Source: Pseudomonas haemolytica (GTDB lineage: Bacteria > Pseudomonadota > Gammaproteobacteria > Pseudomonadales > Pseudomonadaceae). Taken from it: a DNA stretch of 64,000 nt. The position numbers and the translations under genes were made by a program. Every line of letters starts with the position of its first letter. The stretch's first letter is position 1. Location of the stretch: positions 496,001 through 560,000 of the forward strand of contig NZ_VOIW01000001.1 of NCBI RefSeq assembly GCF_009659625.1, in the 5' to 3' direction. Below the pieces are notes generated by a model that saw nothing but the letters and a program-made list of their open reading frames with translations, did no database searches and was not told where the DNA came from. Below are positions 19,182 through 27,013 of this stretch, piece after piece.

Positions 19182-19558
19182 CCCTGACCGTAGTGTTGTT
19201 GCTGGCTTTTTCCATCGTCCTCGATGTGATTGGTCAGTTGTGTTTCAAACTGGGCGTGGACCGTTTGCCGCAACTCGATGGCGGGTTCCGCCTGCGCGCA
19301 TTCTGGGGCCAGGTGTTCAATGCGCCGTTGCTCTGGGCCGGCGTCGGGGCCTATGTCATCGAATTTTTCGTCTGGCTCGAAGCCTTGTCCCGCGCGCCGT
19401 TGAGCCTGCTGTTTCCGCTGGCGGCATTGGCGTATTGCCTGGTGGTCCTGGCGGGCAGAGTGGTGCTCAAGGAAACCGTCAGCCCACGTCGCTGGCTGGG
19501 CACGCTGGTAATTACTTTTGGCGTGATGTTGGTGGCGATTGCCGGGAGCCAGGCATGA
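19178..19558 (+). CDS. Small DMT/SMR-type transporter subunit 1
   Basis: 126 aa, four membrane helices (about 3-22, 42-62, 68-90, 98-120). GTG start overlaps the TGA of the arginase-fold gene by 4 bp, and its own TGA overlaps the ATG of subunit 2. The EMR/ArnE-like features are the buried polar pattern DVIGQLCFKLG in helix 1 and the closing HWLG/RRWLGTLVITFGVML helix. Paired small subunits of this superfamily form heterodimeric exporters. Export of the substrate or product of the adjacent ureohydrolase is a reasonable guess only. Confidence 0.8.
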   Translation: MTLTVVLLLAFSIVLDVIGQLCFKLGVDRLPQLDGGFRLRAFWGQVFNAPLLWAGVGAYVIEFFVWLEALSRAPLSLLFPLAALAYCLVVLAGRVVLKETVSPRRWLGTLVITFGVMLVAIAGSQA

Positions 19559-19959
19559 CGACGCAGACAATCGATACCGGCTGGTTGCATGGGCGCCTTG
19601 GCACCCTGGTGCTGTGGGCGCTGCTGATCGCGACCGAAAGCGCCGGGCAGTTGTTTACCAAGGTGGCCGGTGATCAATTGGGGCAGATGGACTTTACCTG
19701 GCAGTGGCTGGCTGACGTGGCACGCAACCCCGGGATTCTGGCGGCAATCGCCAGTTATCTCGGCGCGTTTTTTGTGTGGATGCTGATTCTGCGGCGCAGC
19801 AGTTTGTCCTTGGCGTTTCCGTTGAGCTCGCTGGTGTTTGTGGCGGTGTTGCTCGGGTCTTGGTTGGGGTTGGGGGAACACATCAGCGTGTTGCACTGGG
19901 TGGGAGTGGTGGTGATTGTGGCGGGGATTGTGTTGCTGGCGGAGGGGGAGGAGAACTGA
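19555..19959 (+). CDS. Small DMT/SMR-type transporter subunit 2
   Basis: 134 aa, four membrane helices starting near residue 14. It begins with an ATG overlapping the stop of subunit 1 (ATGA), so the ATG at 19555 is chosen over a longer frame that would read antisense into subunit 1. Helix 1 carries TESAGQLFTKVAGDQ, matching the GQLxxK pattern of its partner; the last helix is HWVGVVVIVAGIVLLA as in EamA/ArnF proteins. Probable heterodimer partner of subunit 1 in the inner membrane. Substrate unknown. Confidence 0.82.
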   Translation: MTTQTIDTGWLHGRLGTLVLWALLIATESAGQLFTKVAGDQLGQMDFTWQWLADVARNPGILAAIASYLGAFFVWMLILRRSSLSLAFPLSSLVFVAVLLGSWLGLGEHISVLHWVGVVVIVAGIVLLAEGEEN

Positions 19960-19985
19960 CCGGTCTGGTATGTCGGACATCAGTT

Positions 19986-20100
19986 CAAATGTGGGAGGGG
20001 GCTTGCTCCCGATAGCAGGTGGGCAGTCAACTTATTAATGGCTGACCCACCGCTATCGGGAGCAAGTCGAATCGTCGCACCGCCCCTCCCACATTTTGAT
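19986..20100. repeat. REPIN (two inverted REP sequences)
   Basis: Outer arms TCAAATGTGGGAGGGG and CCCCTCCCACATTTTGA pair across 115 bp, and inner arms GCTCCCGATAGC and GCTATCGGGAGC pair too, so the element can fold into a long hairpin. This is the standard REPIN plan of fluorescent pseudomonads. It lies between convergent genes and may serve as their only 3' end structure. Confidence 0.85.
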
Positions 20101-20124
20101 CTCCTTACATCAGGCTGCTGGCGT

Positions 20125-20895
20125 TTAATCGAAGGTGTAGCTGATCGCGGTCTGCACCTGGCCCTGGTTCACGTCACCCGCCTGCTTGACGATGCTGCTC
20201 TTGGCCGCCGAGCCCACCAGGTGCACCCAGCTGGCGCTGGTCAACAGGGACCAGTGGGGCGCCAGGGGGAAGGCAAAGCTTTTGCTCAGTGTCACGTTCT
20301 GGAAGCCACCGCTGGCGTTGTAGGGCCGAAAGCCGGTAGCGGCGGCTTCGTTGTTGTCGACGCCGAAGAAGGTGTTGGTCTGGCGCGCATCGGCAAAATG
20401 CGCGACCAGGCCGCTGCTGCCAATAACCCCACCGCCCAGCGGGTAGCCCAGCTCGCCACCGATTTTACCCAGGGTGCCGCTCTGGGAATGCCCGCCGCCC
20501 ACGGCCTGGCCCACTTGTGCGTAGACCCGCCAGAAATCGGCCGGGGCGTACTGGACGAAACCGCCGACCTCGGCCATGTCCGACACATTGCGCAAGCCCT
20601 GCAACTCGCCGTTGGAAGTACGGCCCGCCAGGTAATTGATATACGGCCCGGCGGTGATGCCGTGGCTGTTCAGCGCGCTCCAGGTCAGGCCGTCATCGGT
20701 GCTCAGGCTGACGTTGCCCCAATCCAGGTCCAGGTAGGGCACTGGCCGGGTTTCGTAGCGGCTGCCGGTGGGGTCGTGGGGCTGATAGCTGAGGCCCGCG
20801 CCCACGTCGCCGCTGATGCCGCCTGCCCACGCGGCACTGGAAAAGCTCCACAGCCCAAGTAAACCGGTGAATACAGCAGACGTGATGTTGGACAT
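20125..20895 (-). CDS. MipA/OmpV-family outer membrane protein
   Basis: 256 aa from the ATG at 20895 (AGGA eight nt upstream). Signal peptide cleaved after SSAAWA (residue about 24). The mature part is an alternation of short amphipathic strands, with family-typical stretches GISGDVGAGLSYQP, GPYINYLAGR and a C-terminal strand ending in Phe-Asp (QTAISYTFD). The family forms small outer membrane beta-barrels; MipA in E. coli scaffolds murein enzymes and some relatives are polymyxin- or solute-related. Divergent from the sigma-54 operon across 239 bp that hold its palindrome, so co-regulation is possible. Confidence 0.85.
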   Translation of the reverse strand: MSNITSAVFTGLLGLWSFSSAAWAGGISGDVGAGLSYQPHDPTGSRYETRPVPYLDLDWGNVSLSTDDGLTWSALNSHGITAGPYINYLAGRTSNGELQGLRNVSDMAEVGGFVQYAPADFWRVYAQVGQAVGGGHSQSGTLGKIGGELGYPLGGGVIGSSGLVAHFADARQTNTFFGVDNNEAAATGFRPYNASGGFQNVTLSKSFAFPLAPHWSLLTSASWVHLVGSAAKSSIVKQAGDVNQGQVQTAISYTFD

Positions 20896-20967
20896 GATGC
20901 GTTTTCCTAAGGTGGGCAGGCGCGCATGAACGCGCGAACCCTCAGGTCTGCGCAAGCACTCATGTTG

Positions 20968-20985
20968 TTTGTAGCAAGCTACAAA
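20968..20985. promoter_or_regulatory. Palindromic upstream activator site (candidate EBP site)
   Basis: TTTGTAGCAAGCTACAAA is a perfect inverted repeat (8-bp arms, AA spacer); a further half-site TTGTAGC follows at 20988-20994. The palindrome centre lies about 82 bp before the -24 element at 21058, the usual place for an NtrC-type activator. The likely binder is the regulator encoded at the end of the same operon (27003-28400); that is inference. Confidence 0.6.
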
Positions 20986-21057
20986 AATTGTAGCTCCCAC
21001 GACACATTTTCCTCTGAATATTCGGCAAACCCCCAGCCCCGCTGGGCTTTGGCCAGT

Positions 21058-21073
21058 TGGCACAGTCCCTGCT
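21058..21073 (+). promoter_or_regulatory. Sigma-54 (-24/-12) promoter of the HAD-aminotransferase operon
   Basis: TGGCACAGTCCCTGCT matches TGGCACG-N4-TTGCW with correct spacing; GG and GC of the -24/-12 elements are intact. Transcription would start near 21084, about 50 nt before the first gene. It fits the NtrC-type regulator at the end of the operon. Confidence 0.7.
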
Positions 21074-21134
21074 CTATCCCTTGGCAAGCGCATACAGCGC
21101 GCCCTCTAAGGCCCTTTACCTAAAGGAAAGGCAG

Positions 21135-21839
21135 ATGATCAACTGGCATATCGTGTGTGACTTCGATGGGACCATTACCCCCACGGATGTCATCGACAAC
21201 GTCCTCCAACGCTTCGCAGGCCCCGAGTGGGAAACCATTGAGCAGCAATGGCTGGATGGGCATATCGGTTCACGCGAATGCCTGAGCCTTCAACTGGCGC
21301 TGATCAAAGCTACCCCAAGTGAATTGCTGGCGTATTTCGACAGCGTCGAGATCGACCCGGACTTCCCGGATTTCGTCGATCACGTCATGGGCCTTGGCGC
21401 CTCCATCGAAGTGGTCAGCGACGGCATCGAGCAGGGCATCGCCCGCATCCTGTCGCGCAACTACGTGACCCTGCTGCCGATCCTGGCCAACCGCCTGCGC
21501 CAGGTCGACCAGAACAGCTGGCGCATCGACTTCCCGTATGCCAGCGATGCCTGCCGTGCTGCTTCCGGCAACTGCAAGTGCAAATCCACCCCGCGTAACA
21601 AACGCGTGCTGGTGATCGGCGACGGCAAGTCCGACATGTGCGTGGCCTCCACCGCCGACTTCGTGTTTGCCAAGGGCAGCCTCGCCAGGTACTGCGAAGC
21701 CAACAACATTCCTCACGCGCGCTTCGACACCTTTGCCGAAGTGCCTGCATTGCTGGCCAAGCTGCCACAAGGCATCGCCGCCAACGCCACCACCTTCAAC
21801 ACCTCTTCTGACAATCAGGAACTCTTCCATCATGTCTGA
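21135..21839 (+). CDS. MtnX-like HAD-IB phosphatase
   Basis: 234 aa; start ATG 21135 follows AAAGGAAAGG. HAD motif I DFDGTITPTD at residues 9-18, motif II VVSDG and motif III/IV region VIGDGKSDMC near 160. MtnX dephosphorylates 2-hydroxy-3-keto-5-methylthiopentenyl-1-phosphate in methionine salvage; a close relative is phosphoserine phosphatase. No other mtn gene is present, so the true substrate is probably different. First gene of a sigma-54-type operon; its end overlaps the aminotransferase start by 8 bp. Cytoplasmic. Confidence 0.85.
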   Translation: MINWHIVCDFDGTITPTDVIDNVLQRFAGPEWETIEQQWLDGHIGSRECLSLQLALIKATPSELLAYFDSVEIDPDFPDFVDHVMGLGASIEVVSDGIEQGIARILSRNYVTLLPILANRLRQVDQNSWRIDFPYASDACRAASGNCKCKSTPRNKRVLVIGDGKSDMCVASTADFVFAKGSLARYCEANNIPHARFDTFAEVPALLAKLPQGIAANATTFNTSSDNQELFHHV

Positions 21840-23226
21840 TATCCGTATCGCCACCCCCGAAGACCAGGTTCTCCTGGATAAAGAAGCCAAGTACTGCTCG
21901 TACGGCGACACCGTCCACTACATCGAGCCGCCGCGTATTTTCAGCCGTTGCGAAGGCTCCTACGTATGGGACACCGAAGACCAGGCCTACCTCGACCTGC
22001 AAATGTGGTACTCGGCGGTCAACTTCGGCTACGCCAACCCGCGCTTGAACAACGCGCTGAAAAAGCAGATCGACACCCTGCCGCAAATCGCCAGCCAGTA
22101 CCTGCACAAAGGCAAGATCGAGCTGTCGGAAATGATCGCGGTCGACGCCAAGAACAAGTTCGGCCTCGACGGTCGCGTGCACTTTAACGTCGGCGGTTCG
22201 CAGTCGATCGAAGACTCGTTGAAAGTGGTGCGTAACGCCTCCAACGGCAAGAGCCTGATGTTCGCCTTTGAAGGCGGCTACCACGGTCGTACGCTCGGCG
22301 CCTCGTCGATCACCTCCAGCTTCCGCTATCGCCGCCGTTACGGCCACTTCGGCGAGCGCGCCAACTTCATTCCGTTCCCATACCACTTCCGTGGCCCAAA
22401 GGGCATGACGAAAGAAGAGTACGGCAGCCACTGTGTGCAGCAGTTCGCGCGCTTGTTCGAGACTGAATACAACGGCGTCTGGGATCCGAAAACCAACCAG
22501 TGCGAATACGCAGCCTTCTACGTCGAGCCGATCCAGGGCACCGGCGGCTACGTGATCCCGCCGATGAACTTCTACCGCGAACTCAAGCATGTGCTGGACC
22601 AGCACGGCATCCTGATGGTGTCCGACGAAATCCAGATGGGCTTCTACCGCACCGGCAAGCTGTGGTCGATCGAGCACTTCGACGTACAACCGGACGTGAT
22701 CGTGTTCGGCAAGGCACTGACCAACGGCCTCAACCCACTGGGCGGCATCTGGGCCCGTGAAGAGTTGATCAACCCGACGGTCTTCCCGCCAGGCTCCACT
22801 CACTCCACGTTCGCCTCCAACCCGTTGGGTACGGCGGTGGGCCTGGAAATGTTCAAGATGACCAGCGAAGTCGACTACGGCGCGATGGTCATGGCCAAGG
22901 GCAAATACTTCCTGGAAGGCCTGCAGGACCTGCAGAAACGTTTCCCGATCATCGGCGACGTCGATGGCCTGGGCCTGGCGCTGCGCTGCGAAATCTGCGG
23001 GCCGGACGGTTTCACCCCGGACAAGGCGACCCTGGACTACATGGTCGAAGAAGGCATGAAAGGCGACATGGTCGTAGACGGCCAGAAACTCGGGCTGATC
23101 CTCGACGTGGGCGGTTACTACAAGAACGTGATCACCCTGGCACCGTCCCTGGAAATCAGCTACCCGGAAATCGACCTGGGCCTGAAGCTGCTCGAGCAAT
23201 TGCTGGTGCGAGCGACCAAGCGGTGA
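21832..23226 (+). CDS. Class III PLP-dependent aminotransferase
   Basis: 464 aa. Start ATG 21832 overlaps the phosphatase gene. Fold-type I aminotransferase of class III: GGSQSIEDSLK for phosphate binding, FEGGYHGRTLG, SDEIQMGFYRTG holding the PLP-binding Asp, and the Schiff-base Lys294 in VFGKALTNGLNPLGG. It is related to acetylornithine, GABA and other omega-amino acid aminotransferases, but with unusual DEIQMG instead of DEVQTG. It would move an amino group between a keto compound and an amino donor; substrate unknown. Its TGA overlaps the GTG of the next gene. Confidence 0.88.
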   Translation: MSDIRIATPEDQVLLDKEAKYCSYGDTVHYIEPPRIFSRCEGSYVWDTEDQAYLDLQMWYSAVNFGYANPRLNNALKKQIDTLPQIASQYLHKGKIELSEMIAVDAKNKFGLDGRVHFNVGGSQSIEDSLKVVRNASNGKSLMFAFEGGYHGRTLGASSITSSFRYRRRYGHFGERANFIPFPYHFRGPKGMTKEEYGSHCVQQFARLFETEYNGVWDPKTNQCEYAAFYVEPIQGTGGYVIPPMNFYRELKHVLDQHGILMVSDEIQMGFYRTGKLWSIEHFDVQPDVIVFGKALTNGLNPLGGIWAREELINPTVFPPGSTHSTFASNPLGTAVGLEMFKMTSEVDYGAMVMAKGKYFLEGLQDLQKRFPIIGDVDGLGLALRCEICGPDGFTPDKATLDYMVEEGMKGDMVVDGQKLGLILDVGGYYKNVITLAPSLEISYPEIDLGLKLLEQLLVRATKR

Positions 23227-24071
23227 GTACGTACGGTATTGACCTCGGTGAAGGCGATGCCGGCTTCGTTCTCGGTGACGGTCCGGTCGGGATCCTGTTG
23301 ATCCACGGCCTGACCGGCACTCCGACGGAATTGCGCCAGGTCGCCAAGGGCCTGGCCAAGGCGGGTAACTGCACGGTGTATGTACCCACGTTGGCCGGGC
23401 ATTGCGGCGATAACAGCGACCTGCAAGCCACCGGTTGGCTGGACTGGTACGAAGGGGTGCGCAAGACCTTCGTACAGGTCAAGCAACGCCACGAGCAGGT
23501 TTTTGTCGGTGGCTTGTCCATGGGCGCGGTGATGTCGATGTACGTGGCCGCCGAACACCCAGGCCAAGTCGCCGGGCTGCTGATGTATTCCACGACCTTG
23601 AAGTACGACGGCTGGAGCATTAACAAGCTGGCGTTCCTCACGCCGTTGCTGATGAAGATTCCGTTCGGCGTGCACATCTGCCGCTTCGAAGAGAAGCCGC
23701 CCTACGGCATCAAGAACGAGCGCCTGCGGGCTATCGTCGAGCGGCAGATGAAGGAAGGGGAGAGTAGCGAGGCAGGGTTGCTGACCATGGAAGGCATCAC
23801 TGTGCGCGAGTTGCACCGTATGAATGCCGTGGTCAAGAAACGCATGCCCCAGGTCAAGGTGCCGGCGCTGGTGTTGCATTCCATCGAGGATGACATCACC
23901 AGCCGCTGGAACGCCGACTACGTGGAGCGCCACCTCGGCGGGCCGGTGACCAAGATCCTGTTGGATAACTGCTACCACATGATCACCGTCGACCTGCAAT
24001 ACCGACGGGTGATCGAGTTGAGTGCCGAGTTTATCGAGCAACACGCGGTGCAGCTCAATCGTGTGGCGTGA
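23223..24071 (+). CDS. Alpha/beta hydrolase (carboxylesterase/monoacylglycerol-lipase-like)
   Basis: 282 aa, GTG start overlapping the preceding stop (GTGA). Alpha/beta-hydrolase elements: oxyanion loop LLIHGLTGTPTELR, nucleophile Ser in VGGLSMGAVMS (about residue 99), Asp in VLHSIEDDITS and His in NCYHMITVD. This pattern matches carboxylesterases such as Est30-type and serine esterases. No signal peptide; cytoplasmic. It likely cuts or forms an ester or thioester in the pathway of this operon. Confidence 0.86.
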   Translation: MSTYGIDLGEGDAGFVLGDGPVGILLIHGLTGTPTELRQVAKGLAKAGNCTVYVPTLAGHCGDNSDLQATGWLDWYEGVRKTFVQVKQRHEQVFVGGLSMGAVMSMYVAAEHPGQVAGLLMYSTTLKYDGWSINKLAFLTPLLMKIPFGVHICRFEEKPPYGIKNERLRAIVERQMKEGESSEAGLLTMEGITVRELHRMNAVVKKRMPQVKVPALVLHSIEDDITSRWNADYVERHLGGPVTKILLDNCYHMITVDLQYRRVIELSAEFIEQHAVQLNRVA

Positions 24072-24110
24072 TCCGCTTACCTGTAGGGGCGGTGTTGATA
24101 AGGAAAAACT

Positions 24111-25235
24111 GTGATAACCACCCAAGCCTTCCCGACCATCCGGGCTATCCAGCGCGATGCCTGGAACGACTGTTTTCCCGGTGCCCTGGAGGATTGGGAT
24201 TACTATCTGGCCGTGGAAAACGCCGCGATTGCTGACTTTCAGTGGCGTTACCTGGCGGTCTACGACGATGAAACGCTGGTGGCTGTTGCGGCCGCGTTCA
24301 TCACCCATTATCGCCTCGACACCACGGTGTCGGGGGCTGGCAAGCGCTTGACCGAGCGCCTGGATCGACTGTGGCCGGGTGCTTTGCAACTGGCGCTGTA
24401 CGCCATCGGTTCGCCGGTGGCCGAACGCTGTGATGCGGGCGTCGCCAGCCATGTGCCAGCGGCCCGGCGCCCGATGTTGTTGCAGCAGTTGCTGGCGGCT
24501 GCGCGTGGCGATGCCGATCAATTCGGTATCGGGCTGGTGGCGGTCAAGGACGCGCCGGCCAACGACCCGCACTGGGCTGACAGCTGCCGCGCCGCAGGCT
24601 TTCAAAGCATGCCGAGCCTGCCTACTGGTGTGTTGTCTTTGCCCTACGGTTCGGTGGACGCGTACCTGGGTTCGCTGGGAAAATCCACGCGCAAGGACCT
24701 GCGCCGCAAGCTGCGCGCGCCTGGGCCACGGGTCGAGTGGCGCCGCAATATTGATGACGTGTTGCCTGAGGTCATGCGCCTGTATGAAGCCACGCTCACG
24801 CGCGCGGACTTGCAGTTCGAGCGCCTGCCCGCCGGTTACTTCACGGGTGTGCTCGAACACCTTCACGAGCGGGCGGTCTGTGTTCTTTACTGGGTGGACG
24901 AACGCCTGGTGGCGTTTAACCTGATGCTGCTGGACGAGCATCGGCTGGTAGACAAGTTCTTTGGCCATGACATCGAGTTCAGCCGTGACTACAACCTGTA
25001 CTTCCGCAGTTGGCTGACCAATGTCGACTACTGTATTGAACACGATATACCGGTGTACGAGTGCGGCCAGGCGGGGTATGCCAGTAAACTGCGCCTGGGG
25101 TGCGAGTTCCAGGGCAACAGCCTGTTCTTTCGTCACCGCAACCGGCTGGTCAACGGCCTGCTCAAGCTTGTAAAACTGTTTATTCGACCGGATCGTTCCG
25201 ACCCTGCCATGGCTGCTGCGATAAGCGAAACCTGA
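24111..25235 (+). CDS. FemAB/GNAT-type acyltransferase (Acetyltransf_6-like)
   Basis: 374 aa; GTG start at 24111 with AAGGA upstream. The C-terminal half (about 195-345) has the GNAT-like FemAB fold: SLGKSTRKDLRRKLR, then LYEATLTRADLQFERLP, YWVDERLVAFNLMLLD and SRDYNLYFRSWLTNVDYC. The N-terminal half is a second degenerate domain. The family transfers acyl or aminoacyl groups to an amine. Its TGA shares one base with the ATG of the histidine kinase (TGATG). Substrate unknown; the four enzymes of the operon look like a short biosynthetic or modification route. Confidence 0.78.
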   Translation: MITTQAFPTIRAIQRDAWNDCFPGALEDWDYYLAVENAAIADFQWRYLAVYDDETLVAVAAAFITHYRLDTTVSGAGKRLTERLDRLWPGALQLALYAIGSPVAERCDAGVASHVPAARRPMLLQQLLAAARGDADQFGIGLVAVKDAPANDPHWADSCRAAGFQSMPSLPTGVLSLPYGSVDAYLGSLGKSTRKDLRRKLRAPGPRVEWRRNIDDVLPEVMRLYEATLTRADLQFERLPAGYFTGVLEHLHERAVCVLYWVDERLVAFNLMLLDEHRLVDKFFGHDIEFSRDYNLYFRSWLTNVDYCIEHDIPVYECGQAGYASKLRLGCEFQGNSLFFRHRNRLVNGLLKLVKLFIRPDRSDPAMAAAISET

Positions 25236-27013
25236 TGATCACCAAGACCCGCCAGAAAGCCCGCCCCTTTGCCATTTCGCGTTGGAGCGTCCAGCGCAAG
25301 CTGGTGCTGGCGTTCTGGCTGGTCAGCGTTATTCCGACCATGATTGCAGCTGAGTTGGCCGCCACCACGCTGTCGCAGATTTTCGACAGCAACGTGCGTA
25401 TCTGGCTGCAAGAGTCGACCAAGATCGTCAAGGATGAGATAGGCGACATCCTTCATGACAACGCACGCATGGCCAAGCTGTTCCTGCGCTACACCAGCCC
25501 GCCGTCGTCCAAGCAGGCCGCCAAGCATGACCGGCTCACCGCCGACATTGCCGATGCCACCGATATCGACGTGGTGGCGCTGATTCGCACCAGTGACCAT
25601 AAAGTGGTGTTCAGCACGGCCTCCGATGACATCGTCAGGCAGATCAGCCTGACCAGCAACGCGGTGCTGCAGACTGTGCAAGTCGCCGGGGTGAGCACGG
25701 GGCTGGTGGTGTCGACCTTCGAAACCAGCCGTGACGGCGTCGACTACTTGTTGTTGGTGGCCACTTACCTGGACAGCAGCTTCCTTACCAGCGTGGCCGA
25801 TGTGCACTCCCTCGACCTGCGCCTGTACCTGGCTAACCCGGCGGGTTTTTCCGAGATATTCTCCACCCAGCGCTTCGAGAATCACCCTTCGCGCATTCCG
25901 AAAAACGTTGAGGCCGCGCTGCGCAGCACCAAGCAGCCGAGCGAGCAATTCACCAACCAGTACAGCGGTTTGTACTGGCCGATCTTCAATGACGCCGGCG
26001 AGTTGCAAGGGGTGATCTTCAGCGGCCTGTTGCGTCATACCAGCCTGGTGGGGCTGGTGAACCAGAGCAACCTGTTCGTGCTGATCTTCCTGCTCAGCTC
26101 GGCGCTGTCCCTGGCGGCGGGGTTGCTGGTGTCGCGGCGTCTGACCAAGCCGCTGCGGGACTTGTCCCAGGGCGTGGACGCGGTGATTTCGGGCAGTTAC
26201 GCCCACCGTGTGGTGGTCACTGGCGGTGACGAGCTGGCGCAATTGAGCAGCACCTTTAACCACATGACCGAGCGACTGGGTGAGTTGCATCACCTCGAGG
26301 CCCAACTGCGCCGACGTGATCGCCTGCATGCCCTGGGTGAAGTCGCCATGGGCCTGGCCCACGAAATCCGCAACCCGCTGGGCATCATCAAGACCGCCAC
26401 CCAACTACTGCACCGGCGCGCCGACTTGGCAGAAACCGACAAGCGCCACCTGGAATATGTCATCAGCGAAGTCAGCCGCATCAACGACCTGATCACCGAA
26501 TTCCTCGACTTCGCCAAGCCCAACCCGCCGATCCGCGTGCTGCAGCCGGCACGCGCTTTGGTGGAAGAGATTCTCGGCTTCTGCGGCCCAGAGCTGAGTA
26601 CTCACAACATCGATGCACAGATTGACGACCAGGCGCCCGACGCCACGATCTATGCGGATGCCAAGCAGCTCAAGCAGGCTTGCCTCAACCTGATTCTCAA
26701 CGCCATCGACGCAATGCCCGACGGCGGGCGCCTGACCCTGGGGATTCGCAGCGTGGGCGACAACACGGTGATCAGCATCGGCGACACCGGCCAGGGCATA
26801 GCCGCGGATATGGTAGAGCGCATCTTCACGCCATTCGTCACCACCAAGGCATCGGGCACCGGCCTGGGCCTGGCCAAAGTCTATTCAATCATGGAAAGTC
26901 ACGACGGCAGCATCGAATGCGCCAGTGAGAAAGATGCCGGCGCCACCTTCAGCCTGTACATTCCGGCTCACGGTGAAGACGACGGCGAGGATGAGGACGG
27001 GCATGACGCATAA
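25235..27013 (+). CDS. Membrane histidine kinase with HAMP domain
   Basis: 592 aa. First membrane helix about 24-44 (LVLAFWLVSVIPTMIAAELA), periplasmic sensory domain (Cache-like) to about 280, second helix about 290-310, HAMP domain about 312-365, DHp domain with H-box AMGLAHEIRNPLG, and ATPase with N-box LNLILNAIDAMP, G1 DTGQGIAADM and G2 GTGLGLAKVYS. It phosphorylates the following NtrC-type regulator, whose gene it overlaps by 11 bp. It lacks PAS between HAMP and DHp. The signal is unknown but may be the product or substrate of the upstream enzymes. Confidence 0.93.
   Translation: MITKTRQKARPFAISRWSVQRKLVLAFWLVSVIPTMIAAELAATTLSQIFDSNVRIWLQESTKIVKDEIGDILHDNARMAKLFLRYTSPPSSKQAAKHDRLTADIADATDIDVVALIRTSDHKVVFSTASDDIVRQISLTSNAVLQTVQVAGVSTGLVVSTFETSRDGVDYLLLVATYLDSSFLTSVADVHSLDLRLYLANPAGFSEIFSTQRFENHPSRIPKNVEAALRSTKQPSEQFTNQYSGLYWPIFNDAGELQGVIFSGLLRHTSLVGLVNQSNLFVLIFLLSSALSLAAGLLVSRRLTKPLRDLSQGVDAVISGSYAHRVVVTGGDELAQLSSTFNHMTERLGELHHLEAQLRRRDRLHALGEVAMGLAHEIRNPLGIIKTATQLLHRRADLAETDKRHLEYVISEVSRINDLITEFLDFAKPNPPIRVLQPARALVEEILGFCGPELSTHNIDAQIDDQAPDATIYADAKQLKQACLNLILNAIDAMPDGGRLTLGIRSVGDNTVISIGDTGQGIAADMVERIFTPFVTTKASGTGLGLAKVYSIMESHDGSIECASEKDAGATFSLYIPAHGEDDGEDEDGHDA

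Noticed and set aside
19162..19554. Extended N-terminus for the second small transporter gene
   Set aside because: The extra 131 codons are out-of-frame reading through the first transporter gene; the ATGA overlap marks the true start.
21796..23199. 467-codon minus-strand frame opposite the aminotransferase
   Set aside because: Its translation is rich in His, Val and Gln with no recognisable domain, while the plus strand encodes an intact aminotransferase with all PLP motifs.
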